From positions 1-64,000 of the forward strand of contig CAZFXS010000006.1 of assembly GCA_964523395.1 (NCBI GenBank): a stretch of 64,000 nucleotides of DNA, read 5' to 3'. Position numbers and translations under genes: made by a program. Numbering within the stretch: the first letter of the stretch is position 1; every line of letters starts with the position of its first letter. The stretch is from JANYJZ01 sp964523395 (GTDB lineage Bacteria > Bacteroidota > Ignavibacteria > UBA10030 > SZUA-254). The notes under the pieces are model-generated. The model saw only the letters and a program-made list of their open reading frames with translations, did not search any database and had not been told where the DNA came from. Positions 1-9,600 of this stretch are shown piece by piece.

Positions 1-413
1 TGCACCTCTTTTGTGGCTTCCGTGGCAATAAATAAACGTGTCGCGCCGACACCTTTGGCAATATCGAGAACCTCAACAACATCCTGCAGCAGTAAATCTT
101 TGTCGGCCTGAACGACAATCTGCTGCTCCGGGTCCTGTTTAATAAGAACACCCAGGCGGGGGCCAAGTTGTTGTTTGGGGATAAGTTCATTATTCAGGTA
201 GACCTGGCGTTCTTTTGATAGCGAAACTGCAATTGTTTTCCGCTGAGGGGGCTGCCCTACAGCGGTCTTCGGCAACGTGACATTCATTCCTCTCGTGTTC
301 GCGAAGGAAAACGTTAACAAAAAGAAAATCAACAACTGCATCACAACGTCAGTCAATGATGAGAAGTTAAACGATTCGAGATACTTGTTTCCACCGCCTG
401 ACCGGAAATTCAC
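1..413 (-). CDS. exbD: ExbD/TolR-family biopolymer transport protein (partial, C-terminus outside window)
   Basis: Translation from a GTG at 413 is open to the window edge (about 137 codons). It shows the ExbD/TolR plan: a short cytoplasmic N-terminus, one membrane helix (about residues 19-40, containing SLTDVVMQLLIFFLL with the conserved Asp at the helix start), then a periplasmic domain with MNVTLPK and an ISVS-like KTIAVSLSKE strand. ExbD works with ExbB as a proton-driven motor that energises outer-membrane processes. The GTG overlaps the TGA of exbB by four bases (GTGA), so the two are probably translationally coupled. The 3' end is missing, so nothing can be said about the end of the protein. 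Confidence 0.85.
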   Translation of the reverse strand, partial: MNFRSGGGNKYLESFNFSSLTDVVMQLLIFFLLTFSFANTRGMNVTLPKTAVGQPPQRKTIAVSLSKERQVYLNNELIPKQQLGPRLGVLIKQDPEQQIVVQADKDLLLQDVVEVLDIAKGVGATRLFIATEATKEV

Positions 414-1084
414 GCTACTGTCTCCTTAGTCCGGATATGAATTTCTTTTTCGCTTTCAGTTGATGACATATGAATTGATTCTTCGATAGCATCAAGAGTA
501 TCGCGGGCGATGCGTTCATACGCTGTCGCGACAATCTGAATCCTATTGATGAAATAATTGTATGCCGCCGAAACCGGAATACCGACAACAAGTCCGTACA
601 CAGTGGTGATTAACGCTTCCCAAATACCATCAGCTAAGTCGGCAGGCGAAGGCTGTCCAACCGCTGCCGCGACTGCTTGAAACGCAGCCAGTAATCCGGT
701 GACTGTACCAAGAAAACCGAGCATCGGCGCTATACCGGCAACCGAGGCGAGCATTCCCAAATGCCGTTCCAATAGTGTAACCTCTTCTCGTCCCTGGTCT
801 TCCATGGCCTGCCGGACACGGGATGGGCCATGGTGGATTTTCTCGAGACCGGCACCGATGATTCTGCCGACAGGTGATTTTTCCTGGATGCAGATTTCAT
901 GTGCAAGCTGGACATTTTTGCTCTCCAGCATCTTCCGCAATTTTAACTGGAAGGCCGAAGAAGGAGCTTTTGCCGAACGGATCGTCAGCCATCGTTCAAT
1001 CATAATATACACTGCCACGATAGAGCAGAGAAGTATCGGATACATCACTATCCCGCCGCGGTCAAACCATGTTAATAATTCCAT
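410..1084 (-). CDS. exbB: ExbB/TolQ/MotA-family proton channel protein
   Basis: The 224-residue protein has three membrane segments in the ExbB arrangement: about residues 11-28, 108-132 and 152-177. The second carries the GLLGTV-like motif MLGFLGTVTGLLAAF and the third the conserved LITTVYGLVVGIP. A long cytoplasmic loop lies between helices 1 and 2. Together with the overlapping exbD it should form the inner-membrane proton motor that powers TonB-dependent transport or a related envelope machine. No tonB gene is visible here because the window ends inside exbD. It starts 33 bases after the arginase gene, so it probably belongs to the same long minus-strand transcript that begins near sprA. 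Confidence 0.9.
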   Translation of the reverse strand: MELLTWFDRGGIVMYPILLCSIVAVYIMIERWLTIRSAKAPSSAFQLKLRKMLESKNVQLAHEICIQEKSPVGRIIGAGLEKIHHGPSRVRQAMEDQGREEVTLLERHLGMLASVAGIAPMLGFLGTVTGLLAAFQAVAAAVGQPSPADLADGIWEALITTVYGLVVGIPVSAAYNYFINRIQIVATAYERIARDTLDAIEESIHMSSTESEKEIHIRTKETVA

Positions 1085-1117
1085 CCGTTATTCCTTTGTT
1101 GGTTGCTCTGACACTTG

Positions 1118-2023
1118 TTACAATATCTTTTTGCCGAATGCGGACTGTACCAGCTCTACGGCAAATTCCGCTGATTGGTTGCGGTTATCTACTATCGGAT
1201 TCACTTCTACCAGTTCAAGAGACGTCATCTTCCTAGACTCGGCTATCATTTCCATAATCAAGTGCGCTTCGCGGTAATCAAGTCCGCCTTTTACCGGTGT
1301 ACCGACACCGGGCGCATACACAGGATCGACACTGTCGAGGTCAAAACTGATATGCAGAAAATCGACGTTCGCGGCAACTTTCTGAAGCGCTTTCTTCATG
1401 ATGCGATGCACGCCGTATTTATCAATTTCTTCCATCGTAAAGATGTTCACGCCATACTTGATAATATTTTCCCGTTCGGCCTTGTCGAGATTCCTCAAGC
1501 CGATGATGGCAACATTTTCCGGGTCAACTTTCCTGAATGTCCCGGCAACGGCGCGCAACGAGCGCGGACCAAGACCGGCGGAAATAGCAAGCGGCATTCC
1601 GTGAATATTACCGGAAGGCGAACTCTCGGGCGTGTTGAAATCACCATGAGCATCTATCCAAAGAACGCCGAGTTTCTTTCTGCGCTTCCGTGCATACGCG
1701 GAAATTCCCGCTATCGTTCCAATAGCGATAGAATGATCGCCGCCAAGCACAAGGGGAAAATGTTTATGGGAAACAACATTCATTACTTTGCGGGAAAGGA
1801 CATTCATTGCGCGGGTAATTTCGGGGAGGTATTTCGCGCGCGGATCTTTAACACGCTGTTCTTCCTGTGTCTTGATCGTCAGGTCACCTTCGTCAATGAC
1901 TTTGTGGCCGAGTTCCCTCATCCGTTCTCCGATACCGGCGATGCGGATTGCTGAAGGACCCATATCGACACCGCGACGACCCGCGCCAAGATCCATTGGT
2001 ACACCGATGATGTGAATGGTCAT
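1118..2023 (-). CDS. rocF: Arginase
   Basis: This 301-residue ureohydrolase should hydrolyse arginine to ornithine and urea using two manganese ions. The metal-binding blocks are visible: LGGDHSIAIG, the WIDAHGDFNT block and SFDLDSVDP. VGVDMGPSAIR-like sequence near the N-terminus (RRGVDMGPSAIR) and the terminal VEVNPIVDNRN resemble Bacillus-type arginases more than agmatinases. I chose the ATG at 2023 because homologues begin near MTIHIIGVPMDLG; an in-frame TTG eight codons upstream would add residues unlike the family. No clear Shine-Dalgarno sequence precedes either start. An agmatinase or formiminoglutamase role cannot be fully excluded. Confidence 0.85.
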   Translation of the reverse strand: MTIHIIGVPMDLGAGRRGVDMGPSAIRIAGIGERMRELGHKVIDEGDLTIKTQEEQRVKDPRAKYLPEITRAMNVLSRKVMNVVSHKHFPLVLGGDHSIAIGTIAGISAYARKRRKKLGVLWIDAHGDFNTPESSPSGNIHGMPLAISAGLGPRSLRAVAGTFRKVDPENVAIIGLRNLDKAERENIIKYGVNIFTMEEIDKYGVHRIMKKALQKVAANVDFLHISFDLDSVDPVYAPGVGTPVKGGLDYREAHLIMEMIAESRKMTSLELVEVNPIVDNRNQSAEFAVELVQSAFGKKIL

Positions 2024-2058
2024 GACAAGTAAAAAGTTAAAATTCAAAAAGTTATAAA

Positions 2059-2086
2059 CTCTGCGTCCTCGGCGCCTCTGCGGTGA
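2059..2086 (-). repeat. Fragment resembling a widespread intergenic GC-rich repeat (CACCGCAGAGGCGC type)
   Basis: The 79-base gap between arginase and the next gene holds, on the minus strand, TCACCGCAGAGGCGC followed by CGAGGACGCAGAG. The internal GAG/GCG periodicity matches a short dispersed intergenic sequence I recall from many environmental bacterial genomes. Only one half is present here. The resemblance is from memory; the sequence itself is plain. Confidence 0.4.
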
Positions 2087-2102
2087 TATTTTCTTCTGGG
2101 CG

Positions 2103-2984
2103 CTACCTAAGGAGCAGCATCTTTTTTGTTTGAGTAAACGTGCGGGCGTCGTTTACTGCCGTTATTCTATAATAGTACACACCCGAAGGTAAACCGGAAG
2201 CATCAAAATGCGCGGATTTCGCGCCTGCCTCCTGGCGTTCATTTACCAGGGTGGTTATTTCCGCCCCTAAGATATTAAAAACTTTGATTGTTACCAAACT
2301 TTGTTGAGGTAATTCGTAAAGGATGGTGGTGTTAGGATTGAAAGGATTAGGGTAATTTTTTGAAAGTGTGTAAAATTGAGGAATTTTGGAGGTTTTTTCA
2401 GAAACGTCAGTTATTACACCAAATTGAACTCCATTTATTATTGCTCCTGTTAAAACCTCAGAATAGATAAACCCTCCCTTTGCGTACAACCCTAGGCTAT
2501 CAACAAGCCTTCTGGATTCTTCATCATCTATAGCACCTGGCACAAAATCAATACTAAAAAACCAATGAACTCTTTTCAGACCAAAAAGAGTATCAGAGTC
2601 AATGGAATCAATTAAAGACAGAAAAACATTGCTCGTGTCGCACCCACCACGTGGACTGCACCATCCAGGAAATGACGAAATTTTCCGGGGAATAGTACTT
2701 GAAAAGTCATAGAGAAGATATTCCTGCTCGTAAATTATATCATAAAAGTAGATTGAATCCCCAGATTTTCTTTGGTATTTATCAAAACTTTCCTGTTCAC
2801 TTTCCAATATCATATAATGTTGCCCATTTGGCATCAAAGTATCTTTTGCTATTGATACTCGATATGGTGGACCGGTACCCCACGATCTATATTCCCACAT
2901 ATCCCCAATATGCAACGGGTACTCAAAGGATTGAGCAAAGGAAAGACGAACAGCAAGAAAAGAGAACAACAGCAGAACTTTCAT
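2103..2984 (-). CDS. Secreted protein with T9SS C-terminal sorting domain
   Basis: The 293-residue protein begins with a signal peptide (MKVLLLFSFLAVRLSFAQS) and ends with a type A T9SS sorting domain: NYPNPFNPNTTI near residue 212, then beta strands and a terminal KKMLLLR. The middle part, about residues 20-200, is not recognised; it is rich in Tyr, Asp and Ser and has two cysteines near residues 108-114. It is presumably carried through the SprA channel encoded upstream and attached or released by PorU. It lies 21 bases after accD on the same strand, so it may be co-transcribed with housekeeping genes, although it looks like an inserted accessory gene. Confidence 0.8.
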   Translation of the reverse strand: MKVLLLFSFLAVRLSFAQSFEYPLHIGDMWEYRSWGTGPPYRVSIAKDTLMPNGQHYMILESEQESFDKYQRKSGDSIYFYDIIYEQEYLLYDFSSTIPRKISSFPGWCSPRGGCDTSNVFLSLIDSIDSDTLFGLKRVHWFFSIDFVPGAIDDEESRRLVDSLGLYAKGGFIYSEVLTGAIINGVQFGVITDVSEKTSKIPQFYTLSKNYPNPFNPNTTILYELPQQSLVTIKVFNILGAEITTLVNERQEAGAKSAHFDASGLPSGVYYYRITAVNDARTFTQTKKMLLLR

Positions 2985-3005
2985 GGCCCCTCCGTCACGA
3001 AATAT

Positions 3006-3854
3006 TTACGACTCCCACATGTACCGTAACAGTTTAGTGATGGTGTCTTTCATTTCCTTGCGGTGAACCACCGTATCGACAAATCCATGCTCCATCTGGA
3101 ATTCCGAACGCTGGAACCCTTCCGGCAAATCCTTGCCGATGGTTTGCTTGATAACGCGCGGTCCAGCGAATCCGATAAGCGCATTCGGTTCGGCGAGATT
3201 GACGTCGCCGAGCATGGCGTAACTCGCAGTCACGCCGCCGGTCGTAGGATCGGTCATCAATGAAATAAACGGAATACCCTTATCGGAAAGTTGCGCCAGC
3301 TTCGCGCTCGTTTTCGCCAGCTGCATCAGCGAGAGCGCGCCTTCCATCATCCGCGCTCCGCCGCTGGAGGAAATAACAATCAGCGGCAGTTTTGACTTCA
3401 ACGCTTTATCCGCCGCCCGCGCCACTTTTTCACCGACGACCGAGCCCATACTTCCGCCGATAAAACCAAAATCCATGGCGGCGATTGCCACCTTGATACC
3501 ATTGATCTTACCGATGCCGGTGCGTACCGCGTCGTTCAGTCCTGTTTTGCGCATCGATTCGCGTATACGGTCTTTGTACGGCTTCGTATCCTTGAAATTA
3601 ATCGGGTCGGTGGACTTCATCTTGCGGTCCATTTCCTTAAAGGACCCTTCGTCAAGCAGAAAAGAAAAATACTGCAGACTGCTTATGCGGAAATGATGGG
3701 AACATTTGTGGCAGGTAAACAGCTGGTCCTCAAGCTGTTTACGGTGGATAATTTCACTGCAGTTATCGCATTTTACCCACATCCCGTCGGGGATGTCTTT
3801 TTTCTGCGCTTCGGTACTGCTGATACTGACTTTAGAACGCCGGAACCATGCCAT
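3006..3854 (-). CDS. accD: Acetyl-CoA carboxylase carboxyltransferase subunit beta
   Basis: The 282-residue protein matches AccD in length and layout. A four-cysteine zinc ribbon (C29, C32, C48, C51) is followed by the crotonase-fold carboxyltransferase domain with VISSSGGARMMEG (oxyanion-hole glycines) and the MTDPTTGGVTASYAMLGD block. It transfers carboxyl from biotin to acetyl-CoA in the first committed step of fatty acid synthesis, together with AccA, which is not in this window. The start codon overlaps the tsaB stop by one base (TGATG), implying coupled translation. Confidence 0.95.
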   Translation of the reverse strand: MAWFRRSKVSISSTEAQKKDIPDGMWVKCDNCSEIIHRKQLEDQLFTCHKCSHHFRISSLQYFSFLLDEGSFKEMDRKMKSTDPINFKDTKPYKDRIRESMRKTGLNDAVRTGIGKINGIKVAIAAMDFGFIGGSMGSVVGEKVARAADKALKSKLPLIVISSSGGARMMEGALSLMQLAKTSAKLAQLSDKGIPFISLMTDPTTGGVTASYAMLGDVNLAEPNALIGFAGPRVIKQTIGKDLPEGFQRSEFQMEHGFVDTVVHRKEMKDTITKLLRYMWES

Positions 3855-4579
3855 CAGATGTGCACCGTTTGTGATGAAGGAATATTCATTGTTGTGTAAA
3901 ACTCCTTGATGTATTGCGGTTCAAGGGAAACAAGATCGTCCCGCTGACCCTGCTGATATTTTATTTCTCCAAGCCTGGCAATAGACACCGCACTGCACTT
4001 ACCGGGATGTTGAGGAATAACCTTGAATACTGATACTTCTTTCACCTGGTGTACAGAAGCATAAAATTTTTCCGCACCGTCGCCGATAAGCACAACGCTT
4101 TGTTCAGCACGCAATTTCGGAAAAAGCTCGGATATTTTCAATGCGTCGGGCGCAAAAATTTCACTTATTTCTTTCCCATTCCATCTGTATCCCGCATAAT
4201 ACACTTCATCACGCCGGGCGTCTATCATCGGTACAAAGAGTGTCGATGCAGATATCCCACTATCAGCAATTATATTGTACGCCAGGGCTTCAAGTGTTGA
4301 AACCGCTACAAGCGGCTTCTGTGATGCGTATGCAAGCCCTTTTGCGACACTGAGACCAATACGAAGTCCCGTAAAAGAACCAGGACCGATGGAGCATGCG
4401 ACAACATCAATATTTTGCAATCCGAGTTGAGAAGCGTTGAGCACATCATCAACCATGGTGAGAAGTTTTTCTGAATGCGCCTGCGGAGCTTCAATATGGA
4501 GTTCAGCTTTTACGTTTCCATTGTCAATGATTGCCACACCGCAAACAGCTGTAGCGGTTTCAATTCCGAGAACCGTCAC
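3854..4579 (-). CDS. tsaB: tRNA threonylcarbamoyladenosine biosynthesis protein TsaB
   Basis: The 241-residue ASKHA-fold protein begins with LGIETATAVCGVAI and contains CSIGPGSFTGLRIGLSVAKGLA, both typical of TsaB (YeaZ). TsaB is the scaffold that pairs with TsaD and TsaE to make the universal t6A37 modification of ANN-decoding tRNAs. Its start overlaps the tsaE stop by four bases, and its stop overlaps the accD start. tsaE and tsaB adjacent is a common arrangement; tsaD is not in this window. Confidence 0.92.
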   Translation of the reverse strand: MTVLGIETATAVCGVAIIDNGNVKAELHIEAPQAHSEKLLTMVDDVLNASQLGLQNIDVVACSIGPGSFTGLRIGLSVAKGLAYASQKPLVAVSTLEALAYNIIADSGISASTLFVPMIDARRDEVYYAGYRWNGKEISEIFAPDALKISELFPKLRAEQSVVLIGDGAEKFYASVHQVKEVSVFKVIPQHPGKCSAVSIARLGEIKYQQGQRDDLVSLEPQYIKEFYTTMNIPSSQTVHI

Positions 4580-5013
4580 GCCGTCACCTTGTTCATCTGC
4601 TCAATAACGATACGCCGGGAGCTTGCGTCATTTTTGAGTTCCAGGCGTACTTCGTACCGTTGTTCCGGAAGAAGCTCACTGACATTTTCGGCCCATTCAA
4701 TAAAACATACTCCGTTGCCGTTAAGATACTCTTCAAATCCAATCTCCCGCAACTCGCGAAGCTGTTTCAGCCGGTAAAAATCGAAATGATACGCCGGGAG
4801 GTTTTCTCCCCTATATTCATTCACGATGGTAAATGTTGGACTGGAAACGTGTTCCTTTACACCAAGACCGCGGCAGACTCCCTTGATGAATTGTGTCTTG
4901 CCTACGCCTAACCCACCAAAAAGTGCCACCACATCGCCGCTTTTCAGCCACGTGGCAAATGCCGCGCCCATGTTTGCCGTTTCCATTTCAGAATGTGAAT
5001 CAACAACAAGCAT
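4576..5013 (-). CDS. tsaE: tRNA threonylcarbamoyladenosine biosynthesis ATPase TsaE
   Basis: This small P-loop ATPase (145 residues from the chosen start) has the Walker A motif GGLGVGKTQ, the SSPTFTIVNEY switch region and the YHFDFYRL segment that define TsaE (YjeE). It drives turnover of the TsaBD complex in t6A synthesis. I took the ATG at 5013, just after the porX stop (5018-5020). An in-frame ATG ten codons upstream (5043) would overlap the end of porX and adds residues not typical of the family. Confidence 0.9.
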   Translation of the reverse strand: MLVVDSHSEMETANMGAAFATWLKSGDVVALFGGLGVGKTQFIKGVCRGLGVKEHVSSPTFTIVNEYRGENLPAYHFDFYRLKQLRELREIGFEEYLNGNGVCFIEWAENVSELLPEQRYEVRLELKNDASSRRIVIEQMNKVTA

Positions 5014-5017
5014 GTGC

Positions 5018-6592
5018 TTAGAGTTTTGGTTCAAGTTTAACAATCGGGAGAATCATTTCTTCCATCGAGATACCGCCGTGCTGGAAACTGTCACGATACT
5101 GGTTCGCATATTTATTATAGTCGGTTGGATAGACAAAATAATAATCTTCCTTCGCGATAAGGTAATTGATTGTCGAACCGCGCTTCGGCAGGCGGAAATC
5201 TTTCGGGTTTTTTACAAGGATCGCATGGCGGTCATCGGCTTTGAGATTTCTGCCGTACTTGTATCTCAGATTTGTCGATGCTTCCCTGTCGCCAATAACC
5301 TTAGTTCCGTGCAGGCTGCGGATGCTTCCATGATCGGTTGTAAGCACGATGGTGATATTTTTCTGTCGCGACAATGTCCTTAACATCCCAAACAACGATG
5401 AATGCATGAACCATGTATTTGTCAGTGACCGGTACGCGCCTTCATCCGGAGCAATTTCTTTCAGCAGATCCGAGTCTGACCTGCCATGCGCGAGCATATC
5501 GACAAAATTAACGACGACCGCCGTCAACCGGTTTTTGGTGTAGGACAAAATGTTGTTTTCAATACTTCTTCCAAAATCCGCATCAAGAATTTTCACATAC
5601 TTTGAGTCGGGTTTGAGCTGAATTTTTCTCCGCTCCAGCAAATTATCCATAAACTGGTGTTCGTTCCGGTTGAGACTGTTATCGTCATCTTCCCATTGCG
5701 CCCATACATCCGGGAAACGAACTTCAATTTCATCGGGAAATGCCCCGCTGAAAATCGAGTTTCTGGAATACGGTGTTGCTGTCGGCAGAATGGAAAAATA
5801 ATATTCCTTTGTGACCTCAAAATATTCCCTCAAGACCTGTTCCATGACCATCCACTGGTCAAGCCTGAGGCAATCGATAACGAAAAAGAATACCGACCGG
5901 TCATGATTGAGTTCCGGGATAAGATAGCGTTCGATAACATCCACGGAAAGCGTCGGCCGGTTTTTTTGTTCGAGCCAGTTCCTATAATTCCGCTCAATGA
6001 ATTTTGAAAACTCAACATTACATTCACGGATCTGATCGGTAAGAGTTTGTTTCAATCCCAATTCGGGGTGAAGATCCATTTCCATCGACCAATCGACAAG
6101 CCGTGCGGCGATATTCGTCCAGTCGCTGGCGTGAATATTTGCCTGCAGTGCAAGGGAAATTTCGTTAAACTCTTTTATATAGTCACGCGATACCTGCGCG
6201 CCGGTAATTTTTTTCCGCTCCAGAAATTTTTTACACGCTAAAAGTACCTGGCTTGGATTCACCGGTTTGGTGAGATAGTCACTGATCTTCACACCGATGG
6301 CGTCTTCCATCAAACCTTCATCTTCATTTTTGGTAATCATCACGACGGGAACTTCGGGACGGATGTCTTTGATTTCCGAAAGTGTACGAAGTCCGCCCAT
6401 ACCGGCCATCATTTCATCAAGAAAGACCAGGTCGAACAACCGGTCTTTGACCATTTCAACGGCATCTTCGCCGTTTGTCGCTGTTTCTACCGTGTAGCCT
6501 TTTTCAGATAAGAGAAGGATGTGGGGGCGCAGAAGTTCAATTTCATCATCCACCCAAAGTATTTTGCCTTTTGATGCGGTCATAACTGCCAT
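5018..6592 (-). CDS. porX: PorX: T9SS response regulator with PglZ/alkaline-phosphatase-like effector domain
   Basis: The 524-residue protein has an N-terminal receiver domain (about 10-125; acidic pair D15/D16, phosphoacceptor D59 in FLDEMM, K109 in YLTKP). A linker helix bundle and a C-terminal PglZ domain of the alkaline phosphatase superfamily follow. Likely metal and catalytic residues in the latter are D240, T271/T273, D365, H369, D420 and H421. PorX is the response regulator tied to T9SS gene expression in Porphyromonas, and PglZ-type PorX enzymes are reported to cleave oligonucleotides. GAGGAAG lies nine bases upstream of the ATG. It sits 54 bases after sprA, consistent with co-regulation of the channel and its regulator. 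The partner PorY kinase is not in the window. Confidence 0.92.
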   Translation of the reverse strand: MAVMTASKGKILWVDDEIELLRPHILLLSEKGYTVETATNGEDAVEMVKDRLFDLVFLDEMMAGMGGLRTLSEIKDIRPEVPVVMITKNEDEGLMEDAIGVKISDYLTKPVNPSQVLLACKKFLERKKITGAQVSRDYIKEFNEISLALQANIHASDWTNIAARLVDWSMEMDLHPELGLKQTLTDQIRECNVEFSKFIERNYRNWLEQKNRPTLSVDVIERYLIPELNHDRSVFFFVIDCLRLDQWMVMEQVLREYFEVTKEYYFSILPTATPYSRNSIFSGAFPDEIEVRFPDVWAQWEDDDNSLNRNEHQFMDNLLERRKIQLKPDSKYVKILDADFGRSIENNILSYTKNRLTAVVVNFVDMLAHGRSDSDLLKEIAPDEGAYRSLTNTWFMHSSLFGMLRTLSRQKNITIVLTTDHGSIRSLHGTKVIGDREASTNLRYKYGRNLKADDRHAILVKNPKDFRLPKRGSTINYLIAKEDYYFVYPTDYNKYANQYRDSFQHGGISMEEMILPIVKLEPKL

Positions 6593-6646
6593 ACGTGCTT
6601 CCTCGCTGATAAAGTAATCAAATAACGAAAGAGAATCAAAACAACA

Positions 6647-9600
6647 TTAAATGGTGATGTGAATATCGACACCGGCTTCATTTGTCGTATTGCCGATAAT
6701 GTACGATCCGCCCTCGTCGGGAGCGATGCGGGTGTAGCGATAATACAATCCGGCGCTGACGCGGGTGCTCAGGATATAACGTATGCGGGGTTCAATAGTG
6801 GTACGTGTATTGCCATCCAGCGGAGTTCCTTCCTGATTCAGCGAAAGGAGTTCAAGCAGATGCTGGCGTTTGGAATTTTTTGTCCTTGAATATGTAAAGC
6901 TGATGTCGATATCGTTGGAAAGATTGAGTCCGAATAACGGCAATGAAAATCCTCTGCGGCTGAAGGAAAGCGTAATTGCCATTTCCTGCGAGAGCGTCTC
7001 TACGATATTTTTCGACGAGGCATTCAGGTTCAGATCGTACGATGTGGTAGTGTTATACCGGAGACTGCCGGTCAAATTCCCCTTCATAAATTTCTTGAAT
7101 GTCGCATCGATTTTCGCCAGCGGTGAAAAACCATAGGTAATGCGTTCGGCATCCGTCTGTTCTTCACCCGTCGGCAGGCCGCGGAAATCCCGGCGGAAAC
7201 TTGATGTGTAGCCATGTTCGAGCGACATCCGTTCGACAACCGAGCTGATACCCACGATCTTTTCAACACCCGCCCACTGTATCGACCAGTTCGGACGCGG
7301 AACATATTGTCCGAATAATTTATTCAGGAATGGCAATGTCTCCAATCCTTTTTCAAACGATTCTGCGATAGCATCATTCGAGGGCGTACCCCCTGCCTGA
7401 AGATCATCATACCGTTTTCCCACTTCTTCAAGACTGCTCTTGAATACCTTAAAGAAAAGGACAGGAGGAAGCGAGAAATAAGAACGTTCAATGCTACCAG
7501 ATCTCGACGTTAGTATTGGTTTAATCGGATCAGGAAAACCAGAGGCATCGGTCTGGTATGACGTCGATTTATTGTATTGCCACCCTACTTTCCAATCAAT
7601 ATTCATTGTTGCGCCTGTCCATAGCGGCCTGTTGGTGCGAAGCGTAATGGTATTCGCTTGCGAGAACTGATCGGTAGTATTTGCTCCTGCAGCCCTTCTG
7701 CCACGCACTGTTTTCCACCCGATAAACGGAAAACTTGACGAAGGAGAATACTGCAATGTTCCGCTCGGATCCGAGATAATTCCAAGCTGGTACAACCTCG
7801 AGGGGCCGTCTTCAATTCTCGATTCCTGGAACGGCAACCTTCCCCAGAAATTCTTGAATCCGGTTGAACCGATCACGCCCGTATTTGTTACCCTGTTCGA
7901 CTGTTGAAACGAGATGTTTATCGTTTCGTAATCGAGGAAAGGATATTTAATCACATACCTGGCTACAGTTTTTATTCTGTCGAAAATATTAACAGAGCTT
8001 CCGGTTTTTTCAACAGGAACTTCTTCTTCGGGAACTGCCTTTTTTGTGGAATCTGTTGTCGTTTCAGCTTCTCTGTCCCTGTTTCGTTTACCCGCAGGCC
8101 GCGGCGGTTCCTTCGGCTCTTCATTCACAACAAACCACGGATCCGTGAGCGCTTTCAATTGCAAGCCGACAGAAAGATTTATCGCGTTATCCCACCCGGC
8201 GCTTTTGCCGATATCTCCGGACTGGAACGAATTCTGCCAGCCATAATTTACTGTATATCCGGATTGCAGTGAAACATATTTTGGGATATCGAGGATATTG
8301 GGAATTTTCGGTTTTAAGTTCACGCCGACACGCTGACGGTAACTTCTGTCCCGACCGCCCCACAGAATGCTTTTCAAAATCGAGCCGAAATCGCGGCCGA
8401 CGGAATCATTATCCTGGGGAAGAAGATTCCTGTCAATTGAAAGATTGTAATCTCCGCCAACATTGAGGAGCCCGCCTTCGGTAAGTTTCCATCCGAAGCC
8501 AATCGATTTATTGGCGCCGAAGTTACGCGTGTCGCGCGGGAGCGAATTCAGGGCACGTGCCTGTTCATACGTGCGCGACCGCTGTGCGCCGACACCGGCG
8601 TTGACATTCGTAAACGGAACATAATAGAGCTTCCAGTCCTTGAACTCTTTCAGCAGGAAAATATCGGCAAACAAACTCTTGAACGGCTGAATAAAGTAAT
8701 CATTCTGAATGTTAACGCTGTACCCGATATTCAGATTCCATTGCCATGACACGCGAGTAACAATTGAAGGATCGCGGTCATTCGATTTATTGTAATTAAA
8801 CCTGAACGAAAGCTTATTGAACGTGTCGCGGATATACCACTTCTGCGTCGGGATGCCAATGCGGAAATTGGGGACGGAATATGTATTCTGCACCCGCAAT
8901 GTTTGCGACTGACGGATAACAGAGTCTGCTGCTTCAGGTCCCCCGCCCTGTGATACCGGGCGTTCACCGGTACGCGCAGCCGCTTCCTCCACCACCACAT
9001 CGGTGTTGGGAAGGTATTTCGGTTTGACAATATTCTCCGAATGCGAATACGAAAATGGAATCGTCGTTCCCTGCCATTCCTGCGGCAGGAATTTTTCCAG
9101 CGTGAAGCTTGTGTTGATCGACCAATTGATGCCTGTGTTCTGGCTTCCGAACCGGTCGACAAGCGAATGGAAGCTTGGATCAGTTTTGGAGTAATTGAAC
9201 GCGAACGAACCAAAATCCGCAAGCTTAATCTGCGTGTCGAACCGGTACGCAAGGCCCGGTTCGTTATCGACATCCACAAGGCGAAGTTCGTTCACCCAGA
9301 TTTCACCCACTAGCGGTGTCGAGCTTCCCTGCGGCGAAGGATTGGCAATACCGATAGAAATTTCACGCACCTGGCGCAGTGACGGATTTCCCTGAATACC
9401 ATACTTCGCGCCGGGAGGGCCATTCTGGACAGAAACCTGGTAAAACCGGTTGAGTGAATCTCTCGCCGCTTTTATAGATGTTAATTCTGCAAACACGATA
9501 TTAATTTCGTTCAGAGGATCCCATCCGGGACGGACAGGGATCCGGTATTCATAGAAGTTCGACGAATCCGCGCCGAAGCGGATAAATACTTCCGCGTCGT

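Noticed and set aside
1175..1954. 259-codon plus-strand frame opposite arginase
   Set aside because: Arginase on the other strand has all its catalytic motifs; the opposite frame has no recognisable domain.
8731..9279. 182-codon frame on the same strand inside sprA
   Set aside because: Arg/Ser-rich out-of-frame shadow of the SprA coding sequence with no start signals.
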